DNA of 64,000 nucleotides from Pegea sp. RAD2-039. Its lineage: Eukaryota; Chordata; Thaliacea; Salpida; Salpidae. The stretch covers positions 1,302,001 to 1,366,000 of the forward strand of contig JAQGEQ010000354.1 in NCBI GenBank assembly GCA_034620365.1, in the 5' to 3' direction. Numbering within the stretch: position 1 is the stretch's first letter; each line of letters begins with the position of its first letter. The translations under genes were made by a program, and so were the position numbers. Under the pieces are notes generated by a model, which saw nothing but the letters and a program-made list of their open reading frames with translations, did not search any database and was not told where the DNA came from. Below, one piece after another: positions 12,801 to 23,477 of this stretch.

Positions 12801-14268
12801 ATCTTCAACTAGACGACTATACTCACCACCAGCTTCTACATCACCAGAATCATCGCGAAAGGTTTTTGCCTGGATTACCCACACAAATGTTTATTTGTAT
12901 GAAGTAAGAGGATATAATAATGAAGGTAAGAGCAAGTCACTTTTGTTAGCGTTTTTAGATTTAACTTTTCTTGTCAGTAGAAACTGCCATGTCAGGAGAA
13001 TTTATCAGCAGAAAATTAAAATTATCTTTTCTATTCAAATTTTTTTTTTTAAATAGAATTTATACAAATAAATTTTTTACAAAAGATTTTTGAGTTTAAA
13101 TATTTGTTTCTACTAACTTCATCAAAGAAAATTTGAGCTTTTAATAAAATTTGCTTCATCTCTGTAAGCTCCAAAAAATTTCTTTTTAGCGTTCCTTGGT
13201 TCGTGTTGATTTCTTTCATATCATTTTCCAGTTTTTCAAACTTCACCTAAAGTTTACAACAACAAAATTAAATTTATTAAGCTCTACAATTTTTTTTAAT
13301 AAAATTAAAAAGGAAAAACTTACCTCTAAATCGATCATCTCTCTGGGAGCTGGAGCAAGAGGATTGTCACCATTATCAAAGACTTCAATCTCATCTTTTT
13401 TCAATTCTTTTTCCAAGAACCCTTTTAACAAAATTAATCTTATTAGTTCCAAATAAATTGAAACAGAGTATTATATAAATAAAAAATCAGTAAAAACAGC
13501 AGAAAAGATTTATATTATTTTAAAATAAGGACATTTTTAGCACTAACTTAACTTTCGTTCCATTTCATCACATCTTCTCACTTCATTGACATACTTTCTT
13601 TGAAATGCATTGACATTTTCATTCAGCTGAATACAAAAATGTTAAATTTAATGAAGACAAATGAAAATGGAACTCCCTAATAACTAAAAACTAATCTATC
13701 AACTTAATTATAGTTTAGACAAAAATATATTTATTTATTTATTTATTTATATATATAAACTATATATATACTAGCAACCAGTAAAATATATCTTAAATAG
13801 TATTCTATACAAAAACTTATAGAATCAGGATAAGAAAAAAGTTTATATACTTAGATAAAAATAGACTTTATGGGTTTCATAAGGAAGAAAAAAGTAATAG
13901 ATAAAAAATAGACTATAAAAATAATCTTAATTTTATTTAATGAGTCTTAAAAAATAAAACGACTAAAGAAGAGATATAAGAAGATATCTTACAGTGATGA
14001 ATTTCTTAATTATTTGAATATTTATGTAACTATTTAACAACATAATATTTTGCTAAAAAAAATTAGAAGAAACAAAATTATAAACAGTTAAAATGCTTAG
14101 ATTTAATAAACATAATATAAAATTTAATAAAACAACAAATAGATTTCTTACATCAATAAATTGAACTAAACCAAGTTCCCCAAGTTCACTAACACAAGCA
14201 AAAGCTGCTTCACTCTGTAAATAGAGTTGTGCAAGACACATTTCTTCACTTCGGAAGAGACTACCCAT
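6891..14268 (-). CDS. ATP6V0A: V-ATPase V0 subunit a, 23 exons with two mutually exclusive pairs
   Basis: Large membrane subunit of the proton pump; its C-terminal half forms proton half-channels and its N-terminal half links V0 to V1. Exons in order: 14268-14152, 13626-13548, 13421-13324, 13246-13118, 12869-12778 (5A) or 12510-12446 (5B), 12121-11995, 11945-11863, 11766-11670 (8A) or 10719-10626 (8B), 10106-10029, 9978-9844, 9784-9634, 8923-8787, 8736-8591, 8540-8405, 8353-8235, 8187-8064, 8008-7802, 7529-7428, 7378-7261, 7209-7119, 7065-6891. Length is 836-846 aa depending on exon choice (mammalian a1 about 837). Landmarks: [14 protein letters not shown] start, [11 protein letters not shown], the essential Arg in [12 protein letters not shown], and [18 protein letters not shown] near the end. 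An acidic run of nine Glu sits in the cytoplasmic loop. It is divergent to the endophilin gene 3.2 kb away. Confidence 0.95.
8961..9263. repeat. 30-bp minisatellite, about 10 copies
   Basis: The unit is GGTTGGTTGTTGTG followed by AATAAAGATGGTTTGA, with mainly A/T and AAA/ACA variants between copies. It lies wholly within the V-ATPase a intron between exons 9784-9634 and 8923-8787. The 30-bp period is a multiple of three, so both strands show long spurious open frames. Confidence 0.95.
10204..12708 (-). promoter_or_regulatory. Cluster of eight UGCAUG (RBFOX/FOX-1) elements
   Basis: On the transcribed (minus) strand, TGCATG lies at 12703-12708, 12349-12354, 12189-12194, 11626-11631, 11371-11376, 10546-10551, 10312-10317 and 10204-10209. 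The first lies about 70 nt downstream of the 5A donor, the second about 91 nt downstream of 5B, the fourth 38 nt downstream of 8A, and the sixth about 74 nt downstream of 8B. None was seen in the opposite orientation in this interval. UGCAUG is the established binding site of the RBFOX/FOX-1 splicing regulators. Confidence 0.75.
10626..11766 (-). other. ATP6V0A: Mutually exclusive exons 8A and 8B of V-ATPase a
   Basis: Exon 8A (11766-11670, 97 nt, [18 protein letters not shown]...KLQDLQL) and 8B (10719-10626, 94 nt, [18 protein letters not shown]...RIEDLQT) are alternative versions of the same segment, the family motif xASLYPCPExxxERKE...RIDDLQ. Both enter at phase 2 after KICEG and leave at phase 0 into VLNQTEDHR. 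Inclusion of both reaches a TGA after ten codons of 8B. 8B is the form closest to the usual animal sequence; 8A is diverged. Confidence 0.88.
12446..12869 (-). other. ATP6V0A: Mutually exclusive exons 5A and 5B of V-ATPase a
   Basis: Exon 5A (12869-12778, 92 nt, starts [10 protein letters not shown], ends RYTKVG) and 5B (12510-12446, 65 nt, starts [10 protein letters not shown], ends LLTGLG) both enter at phase 0 after FFDE and both leave at phase 2 into FVAGV. Each alone preserves the frame. Using both puts a TAA inside 5B; skipping both gives a TGA soon after the junction. They encode the variable segment just before the FVAGVI motif in the cytoplasmic N-terminal domain. Confidence 0.85.
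13735..13785. repeat. ATTT / TA simple repeat
   Basis: A short run of ATTT units passes into alternating TA, inside the V-ATPase a intron between exons 1 and 2. It is ordinary microsatellite sequence. Confidence 0.9.
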
Positions 14269-17200
14269 CTCTTTAGTTTGTAACTCTTAAATTGAATTAA
14301 TAAATTTGCAAATATTAAAGAATTTAAATTCTGTAAAATTAAAAATGATAAGTCAAAAAGTTTAATAAAAATTCAACATAAATAATAAAAGATTATTTCA
14401 TGTAAAAATTATAATAATAAAAATAAATAAAAGTATTTAACAGTTTGAAGATAAAAAAATTCATTATAAGATTAAAAAATATATTTTTAAATATATTTTG
14501 TCTTAAGTTTACAAATATATATATAAATTTATCAAAATTAGGCTAAACATCGATTTCATAATAACCGAAATTTTTATTATTCATTAACTAATCACATACA
14601 TATACGATTTAATTTTAAAAACAAATATAATTTATATTAAGAACAGTCTATCATTTGAAAGAAATAAAAGCAACTTTATTTCTTATACTTAAAATTATTT
14701 AAGCCCGAAATTGCTTTTCTAAGAAGGTACATGCATTAAGCTCGTATCAAGTAAATAAGTTTAGTTCTAAGCTGTAACCTGAAATAAAATAACAAAATCC
14801 GGAAGCCGACAAAATGACTTTTTTTCTAATTTAGGTTTTAACTATAACAAACTGGAACGCCCTCACATAACTAACATCGTACTAAGCTTGTTACTCATAA
14901 TTTAAAGATGCTGAAAAAATGCAGTTTTGTTTATGTCTTACATAAATCAGTTTTTAAAATCAGATTTTTGCTAAGTTACAAGATATTTAAGATAATGTTA
15001 GAACTAATAATGACAATTTTGAAACTGAAATCTAAATCTAAACCTAAACCTAAATATTTGTTATTTGATAATGTTTCAAATTGTGTTAATATCTAATAAA
15101 TGGTTGCTGATTCTTTATGTATTAGTTTGTAATTTGACAAAAAGTGTAAAAAAATACATTTTACAAAAAGAGTTTGTAGTTTCAGTTACAATTCATGTTT
15201 GTTATACTTCGCTCAGTAGCTTTTATACCTACTGCCTTCTTATTTTGTACAATGTCTATTCATCAAATGAAAAAAAATATAAGCCTCTGCTGGTCTTATA
15301 GTACTTTCCTGCATGAGCTGTAATGCAAAGCAAAGTATTAACGAACAATAAATTATAATAATCATGTAATCATAAAACTAAGTATTAGATTTAGAGTTCT
15401 AACAAATTATTTTTCGGTAATTTTACAAATTCAGTTTTCACTCAAACTTAATAAGAAAGTATTGCTTATTTTTTGCAAAAATTGACATATTAGTTTATTT
15501 TATTGCTAAATATTATGGTATACAGTATGTGGCAGTGGCATTTAAAAGAAAAAAAAATACTTTTATTTAAAGTAAGTGTAAAAAACTGAACAACATAAAT
15601 GCATGATAAACTAATCGTGGTTATTTTAAGTTTTTAAAAATTATAACTGATCATTTAAACTAGATGTTTGTGCTAAAGAAGAAACCAATTAGGTTAAAAA
15701 TAATAAGAGTAAGTTTAGATTAACAAAAAATTTTTCTTCCTATACTTGCTATGGATGTGAAAAGTACTAATGTAACTACAACTTATACTTTTTAAAATTT
15801 TTGATCAAATGATTTCATTCTTGACGAAAAATTTTGATATCTGAATCTTTAGAAATAAATTATTTTAAAACTGAATTTTTAAACATATAGGATTAATTAA
15901 TGTCTCTTTTACTCTAAGCATCACTGGAAACATTTAGAGTACATCAATTTAAAATTTTAAAACTTTATCATTTTATCTGTTAATGTTTGTTTCTATTATT
16001 AATTCCTTATTTTTGTAATTCAAAAATTAATTTAAAGGAGAAAAATTATTAGCTTTTGTTAGTTAAATTACAATTTTACTATTCTAAACTTATTGAATTT
16101 TATTGTAAAATTAAAATATTAATTTTCTAAATACTAAATAAAAGTCTTCAAAAAACAAAAGTTGAAATTGATTTTTTTCAACAATTATTGATTAATTTTT
16201 CATTTCACTTATCTATATTGAAAATAATTTTGTCGTGGGCTTGGTTTCAGTTCAGTGTTACGTAGCGACTATCTTTTGTTATTTTGCTGTCAATAGAATT
16301 TTTATTTTAGATTAGAAACTGTAATTAGAAATTTGCTGTACATAACCTTTTGATACAGATATAAGATAAGCTTCTGATTTTTTCGTATATTTTTTTATTA
16401 TTATAATTTGTACTTTACAAACGAATATTATTCTTTGTAATAAATTTTGTTTATACAAATCATATAAGCACATTTTGATTATGGCTTTGATATATTTCTT
16501 CTTTTTTTAGTTTTAATTTAACCAAAATACGTAATTATTCCTTAAAATTTAAAAAATCTAAATAAAAACTGCTTAAATAACATTTATTTCAGCTTTCATT
16601 TTCTGTTATAGCTTAAATTTAGTTTTTATTATTTTTTTATAGTTTAATAACAGTATTTGATTTTGAAATGTTTTTAAGTAGTTTTGTTGTTGTTTTTAAT
16701 AGGAGTTTAAATATTAGTTCAGCCATATTTTTTAAGCTTGTGTTTTTATTATTATAAAAAATATTATTATGTTCTCTCTGAGAAGAGATTTAGTTTTTAT
16801 TCTTAGTCATTATCTAGTAATAATCATGAATAGTATTTGTAATATTTCATTTAAGTTATTGTTGTGTTAGGATATCTATAAGTTTTGATTTTATCATGTT
16901 CTGATTTAATTGTTTATATTAAAAACTATATGATAATAGTTTAAATATTTCTTAGATAAAACTGATTAAAAATAGTTTATGTAAGATATCTCCAATGTTT
17001 TAATAACTTTCCAGATGTGGTTTTATATACCTTTCTAACTTTACTGATTAAAATTAGATTTTGACTAATAATTTAAATTTATTTTTGTTTAACACCTCTA
17101 AAGTTAATATAAGGTCTTAGTCAAATTTTAAATTTATTTCATAGTTAGGTATCTTTTCTGATAGACAATTTTGATTTATTAAAAAGATATCTACTTGAAA

Positions 17201-17510
17201 GCCTTATTAGCTTTTAAATAATAAATATTAGCCTTAAATTTTGTTTAGTAAATAATAAATCAATAAATAGTATTTCATAATAATTAGAACTATTTATGAA
17301 ATTAGATAAATTTGGTATCTCAAAAATTATGTCTGTTTTTAATCATTTATAAAGATATTTTCATTTGGTTTTAATTATTATAGATAAGTTTATAAGCTTG
17401 GTTCTTCATCTATTTTTTCATTTAAAATTTTTCCAAACTTTTTGTGTTTGAGTTTTAAAATTTGTATCTCTCTTATTTTATAAGCTTTTGGAGTTATATA
17501 TTTTATCAAA
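14269..17510. promoter_or_regulatory. Divergent intergenic region between V-ATPase a and endophilin
   Basis: 3.2 kb of AT-rich DNA separating two genes transcribed away from each other, so it must contain both promoters. No coding exon could be supported. The open frames near 14908-15301 are lysine- and leucine-rich products of composition. I could not place a TATA box or start site because TATA-like strings are everywhere. Confidence 0.55.
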
Positions 17511-20500
17511 ATGTCTATGGGTGGAATGATGAAACAATGGCATAAGGCCAGTCAAGTAAGTTTTGAAAATACACAAATGACAATGTGCCAACATTTTTTT
17601 TTATAATTTTTTTTATTCATAACATACATAAAATATGTAGAAATTCTCAATGTCATTCTAGATTTGATTTTTTAAATAAAATTTTTATATAACTTACTGT
17701 CTACTTCAGATTTAATATATGTCTTTTTTTAGTATATGTCTGAAAAAATGGGAGGTGAAAATGAAAAAACCAAAATGGATGAGGATTTTGTAGAAATGGA
17801 AAGAGTAAGTTTTAAACAAGTGAACTATTTCTGCTAAAATATTCCATATTTGTTTTATTAATCAATAATAAGTTTACTATATTTTAATATAAAAACATTT
17901 CAATTATTTTCAAACTAACTTCAGATATTTGTATTAACAGAAAGTTGATTTAATGTCAAAAGCTGTCACTGAAATTATGACACATACAAAAGAGTATCTT
18001 CAACCAAATCCTAATACAAGAGCCAAGATGAATATGATGAATATTTCCTCTAAGATACAAGTACTTGATTCATATTTATTAAATGTCATCAACTTTAAAA
18101 TAGCATCTCATTAAAACTATTTGATTTCTATAAACGTTTTCTATTTAAACATTTTTGCTTTGTTATTTTTCATTCTTTTGTATTAAAAATTTGTAAAATT
18201 TCATCTGAGAATATTAATATATTTCCTCTAAAAACAAATTTATTTTTCTTTTTTCAACTCCCTTTTTGTAACAATTTTCAAAACAAAATCATTAAAAGTT
18301 TAATTTTATTTTCAGGGCAAACAACGAGATATGAAGTACCCCCAAACAGAAAGTATCCTTGGTGAAACAATGACTAAATATGGGAATGAACTTGGAGAAA
18401 ACTCAAACTTTGGTCTGTAGAACTACCCACATAAATATCCTATCATTTATGGATTTATTTTTAGGTGAAGCCATGTCAGACATAGGCGAATCTTTCCGAC
18501 AATTATCTGAAATCAAAGACTCTTTAGATGTTGGAGTAAAACAGGACTTTTTGGATCCTCTACAACAACTTCTTGATAAAGATATAAAAGAAGTGATGGT
18601 AGGTGAAATCAGTTCCTTGTATTTCGCTAAGCTTTCTTATTTCAGCATCATCGTAAAAAGCTTTCTGGTCGTCGATTAGATTATGACTACAAACGGAAGA
18701 AAGGTGAATATAGAAGTTTATTTGCTTAGTTTGATCAAGTTAATTAAATTTCAAAAAGTCTTTTTTCAATTTTTGCTCAATAATTTTGTACTTTCTTAAG
18801 GTAATAAAATATCACTTGAAGACATAAGAATAGCTGACAGTAAACTTCACGAGAGCGTAAAGCTAACAAATAAATTGATGTTTCAACTTGTTTGTCGTGA
18901 AGTATGAGACAAGTTGTTTTAGATGAAGTGTAGTAGCTACTGAAATCCTACTTCAACCAACAAATCAAATTTTTATGCTCCGATCAGTAGCCTCAAAGCT
19001 TACTCAATTTTAACAGCTTCAAATCATAATTAAACAAATATTCTTTTCTCAAATTGACGTTTATAATCAACTTATTGATGTCAAATTATATGATTAAGAA
19101 TTTGTGTGTTTCAGTGTTGTCACTAAATAACTTTGATAGTTTGCTACGTAAATATTGAAACCTTGCACACACCTAGAGAACTCTTTCAACTGAGGTTATT
19201 TCTCCTTAATCACAATTATTTCTACCCAATTGAACCACCTCAATAATAATTCAATTTTTTTTTACTTTTCAATTATTTTCACATCGATTGAATGTCAGTA
19301 ACTGATGTAGGTACTAAAGTCCCTCAAGAAGAGATTATCCAAGCTGAACAAAAGTTAGAAGAATCTCTTGAACTGGCTGATGCAAGCATGCACAACCTAC
19401 TTAGCGCTGATGTAAGTTTCCTTGATTACATACCCTTCAACGTTTGCCACGATTACTTTTAATTTTGCTTTTTAGTTTCTGCATGTTTTAGTTGATGTAA
19501 ATGTTCTTGTGACATATTTCTCAATCTCTTATCTGATAAGTAAATATTTTGTAACAAATCTTTGAAGGTTGAACAAGTCAGTCAACTTACAGCACTAGTA
19601 GAAGCACAACTTGAATACCATCGTCAATCAGCTGATATATTAGAAAGTTTATTCGAAAAACTACAACAACGAATCACAACAATCAATTCACAACCAGCAC
19701 AAGTTCGCATAATCTTCAAATCGATTCAAATATTCAAATGTTGATTTTCAGGAACGAAATAAAAGACAAATTACTTCAAATATAACAGCATCTGCTGAAG
19801 CATCACCTGTTTCAACTCCAAGTTCAGCAGCTCCAAAAAACATCACGGACCCATTACCTCCTATTCGTAAGTATCTTTACTAGCCAATTTCAAAGCTATA
19901 AATTGATACCAACCAGTCACTAGCTCGTAGCGACGATTTTCAATGTCGTGTTGCTTTCAAATTTCAATTTTGTTGAACTTTCCGGATATAATTAAAGCTA
20001 GTATTACTTTCAATCAAATACAATCGTATACAATTACTACCTTCTGATATCTGATCGTAAATCACCACCAACTCGCTTTACACGTTCAAATTCTTTTGAA
20101 ACTTTTTTATTGAAGTTGAATTTTGGTTGGAATTTTATCTTCTACATCAAACTGACTTTATTTGTCAGTCGTGAGTCTGTATGACTTCAATTTGCTTTCA
20201 AGCACCACTGAAACTACCTCGTATATGCGCTACTACTTTCAATTTTTCCTGCCATAAGTACTCGAACAGCTGCTCCAAATCAATTCCAATAAAATTATCT
20301 TCAAACTGTTGAAGAAGAATCGATCTGTATTCTACTGCTGCCTAATTGATATTTGATGAAATTGCAGCAACAAGCAAACCCTTGCAGCAACCATCTTGTA
20401 AAGGAATGTATCTATTCGAAGCTGATAACGAAAGTGAGCTTGGTTTCAAAGAAGGTGAAGTCCTCACTCTTATCTCTCAAATTGATGAAAATTGGTTTGA

Positions 20501-20626
20501 AGGAATGAATGATAATGGAGAAGTGAGATTGTAATCTCATATCTTCATCATTTTAATCAACTTTTTTTTCAGACTGGATATTTTCCAGTTAGTTTTGTGG
20601 AAGTAATCATTCCACTCCCAAACTGA
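17511..20626 (+). CDS. SH3GL: Endophilin A (N-BAR and SH3), 12 exons with one mutually exclusive pair
   Basis: Membrane-bending protein of endocytosis and synaptic vesicle recycling. Exons: 17511-17555, 17733-17804, 17941-18060, 18316-18412, 18465-18598, 18646-18703, then 18801-18901 or 19311-19411, 19568-19702, 19752-19866, 20368-20522, 20573-20626. Either choice gives 1086 nt, 361 aa (mammalian A1 is 352). Residues 1-15 form the amphipathic helix of the N-BAR domain; the BAR helices carry [24 protein letters not shown] and [19 protein letters not shown] Ser/Thr/Pro linker follows, then a C-terminal SH3 domain with [21 protein letters not shown] and [12 protein letters not shown]. The last two exons split the SH3 domain. 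A family match to endophilin A rather than B is clear from these motifs. Confidence 0.95.
18801..19411 (+). other. SH3GL: Mutually exclusive BAR-domain exons of endophilin A
   Basis: Exon 7A (18801-18901; [15 protein letters not shown], ends QLVCRE) and 7B (19311-19411; [15 protein letters not shown], ends NLLSAD) are both exactly 101 nt, enter at phase 1 after YDYKRKK and leave at phase 0 into VEQVSQL. They replace residues about 176-209. 7B matches the usual animal sequence; 7A is a diverged copy. Joining 7A to 7B reaches TAG after 15 codons; skipping both gives an immediate TGA. Confidence 0.9.
19480..19485 (+). promoter_or_regulatory. TGCATG downstream of endophilin exon 7B
   Basis: A single RBFOX-type element on the transcribed strand, 68 nt past the donor of exon 7B. 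No copy was seen downstream of 7A. The position matches the downstream-enhancer placement seen for all four alternative V-ATPase exons. Confidence 0.55.
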
Positions 20627-23477
20627 AGTCAACTTACAAGCTACAAAAGAACCAGCCGATCTACTAATCAACTATCATGATCCAATGAATCATCTAATTC
20701 ATATTTCATCAACCTATCATTTGATGATTCATTTCATTTATGCAATTGTCATTTTCATCAATTCACTTTCAAGCCTTCTTTTGTATTATTAGCATCTACT
20801 TAATCAGATCTATACGAGTAACTTCTCTCCTAACATCTTTATCTTTTAAAAGATCACGAAATCTACTCGGCTACTAATTTGCTTATTCAATTTATTCTAA
20901 TCCTCTAAGTATTTGTATTTACTTTTTGCTTTTTAGGATACTTGTCCTTCAGCTGAAACTTTTGTATTTACTTCGAAACTCTCAAGTTTTTAAACATCTT
21001 TAAATTTGCATTCCTAAATGATTCCAACTGATATTCTTTCAATATAACTATAAAAATGTTCTTCCAATCTCATTTCATTTAAATGTAATTTAATTCACCT
21101 GTGTTATTTATCTCATGCAAACCTTTAGTTTTGTACAATTTGCATTATTTTCACATTTTAGTTTTTTTTTCTAAATAAAACCTTTCAACAATTTCTTTGT
21201 GATCATTTTTAAGATTAAACAAAGAATTCGATGAATAAAAATCTAGTTTTAATAATAGGAAATAATATTTACAATTTTTATGAACTTCAAAGCAACAAGA
21301 TGTTTAGTTTCATTAAATCTTAAAATGTTTTTAGCTTTTTATCAAAGTAAAAAGGAAATAAAATTTTCAAAAATTTTGTTTTTAAAATAATTTCAAATAT
21401 TACATCTCATAATGTCCTTTCATCAGCTCAAAAAGTTTTACAAAACTTTAAAAAATGTTCCAAACAATCTTCTTTAAATAAAATAAATTTGTTGTTAGAA
21501 GTCAAACTTCGATAAAATATCTTTTCAAAACTCTATAATTCAATTTGAATAGATTCTTCTTAAATAATTTATTATCTTGAAAATGCTGCTGATTACCAGT
21601 TACTTGTTCATTCGAATTATGTGGTCTTCTTAATTTCCAAAAGTATTGACTTTTTGAGAGTAGCTTATAAAATGGAACTTAAGATATTTAAATTAAAAGA
21701 TTTTTTTAAAGTTTGAAGTATTAAAAAAAGCTGATTATTAATAAGTTTTATTAAATACTTCTAAAATTTTAATGTTAGTCACAATCAAAAGTTTTATATA
21801 AAAATAATATAGATTGGAAATTTAGTCGAAAGTCAAAACAAAGATGAAATTACAAAAACGTCTTTAAAATATGCTAAGAATAAATCAAAACAAGATGAAT
21901 AAATAAAATACGATTGAAATAAAAAGATTAGTAAGGTTTCTTTTTCTTTATTTTGCAAGATTTTCACATGTTCTTAGAAACTGTTATAATTTTACAGCCT
22001 GTGTAATGTACATAGTAACTATAAAAATTCAACATTAAGTCTTTTTTTATGATAATTATTTTTTATATTTTTCTATGAGTTTATTAAGCTTTCTGGTAAT
22101 GATTTTAGCTTTTAATATTTTGTTTAAAAATCGAGAAAATAAAAAATCTGGTCGACAAAACTCAAATTTGTAAACTATAGTAATATCAAATCTCTAGCAA
22201 AACTCTATTTTAATTTAATAATATCTGCTTTAAAATATAAGTATTTTTTGTATAGATAGACTTCTGCTGATATTTCACCCAATTTTTTTAAAATGCAAAA
22301 TTCTATATTTAACCATAAACGTTTTGGAATAAATCAAAAATAAAACATTGTTAATTTAACTGTTTATTTGTTTGTAGTGTAAATACTTTTATAAACAATA
22401 TTTGTATCAAAAGAATTTTTTTAATTCTACTTTTGATTTCTTTTCTATTTTACTTATTATTCAATTCTTGTTTATGTATTTCATCAAATTAAAAATAATC
22501 TTTTATTCAAATTATGTTTTATTTAACAAAAAAATATTTTTTAGAATACTTTTTCCATTAAAATTAATTTTATACTTTTAATCAAAAGGTTTTTATGTAA
22601 AAATTCTTTAAAAATAATGAAATATTATATTTATATTTGAAAATAATTTAGTAAATAATTTGTTATTATTTATGAAAGTTAAAATAAGTAAAGTTGATTT
22701 TTTTACGAAATCAGTTTAAAAATTTTTTAAAGTTTTCAAAATTGACTTTTCAACAATGATTTATAGAAATAATTCAAAAGTTGAGTTTATAATTTGATTT
22801 TGTTATTTTAAAAAACTTATAATGTGATTTATGTGATTAATATAAAATAATAATAATTAATAATTACTTGAAAGGCAGAAATATCTTTTAAATATTAAAA
22901 TAATAAACTTGTTTTTAAAGTATTAGATATTGACTTGATAATTTAGTCAAGGAATTATGTAAGAATGTTACTTTGTGAAAGAGTTTGTTGTAATATTTAA
23001 AATCATTTTATGAGTTTTAATAATCTTTATAACACAATATCTTATGGTTTGTAGAAATTTATGATTATATTACTTTATATAAAAGTTATTTAATTACTTT
23101 TTATCAAGAAATTGTGAAATTTTTGTTGCATGTCTTATTTAAATGATTCAAGTTTGCCTTTTTAAAAAATAAGTTTAAGATCTTCTATGTTTATTAACTC
23201 TTATATTTGATTTTTATATATTTGATTAGAAATTAACTTTAAATACAAAAATGGAATTACTAAAATATCAAACTATTTGAAAATATTTTTTTGTTTTGTT
23301 AAAAAGTAAATATTTAATTCACTTATTTTGAAACAATCTAAATTGTTGTAATTTATTTTTATTGCTTATAAACATTTTTATAAATTATACTAATAAAAGT
23401 TTATTGAGTATATGACAAAAGTTATTGAAAATTTCCTTTTATTATAGATTTTGTAATTCATTTAAGAAACTTTCATT
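20627..23477. other. Intergenic, no gene seen
   Basis: Contains the endophilin 3' UTR (several AATAAA strings, for example near 21172) and AT-rich spacer leading to PCGF3/5. No open frame or splice-site pair with recognisable coding character was found. Confidence 0.6.

Noticed and set aside
14908..15301. Two overlapping 62- and 78-aa frames in the divergent spacer
   Set aside because: Lys/Leu/Ile-rich, no splice context, no similarity; typical of chance frames in AT-rich DNA.
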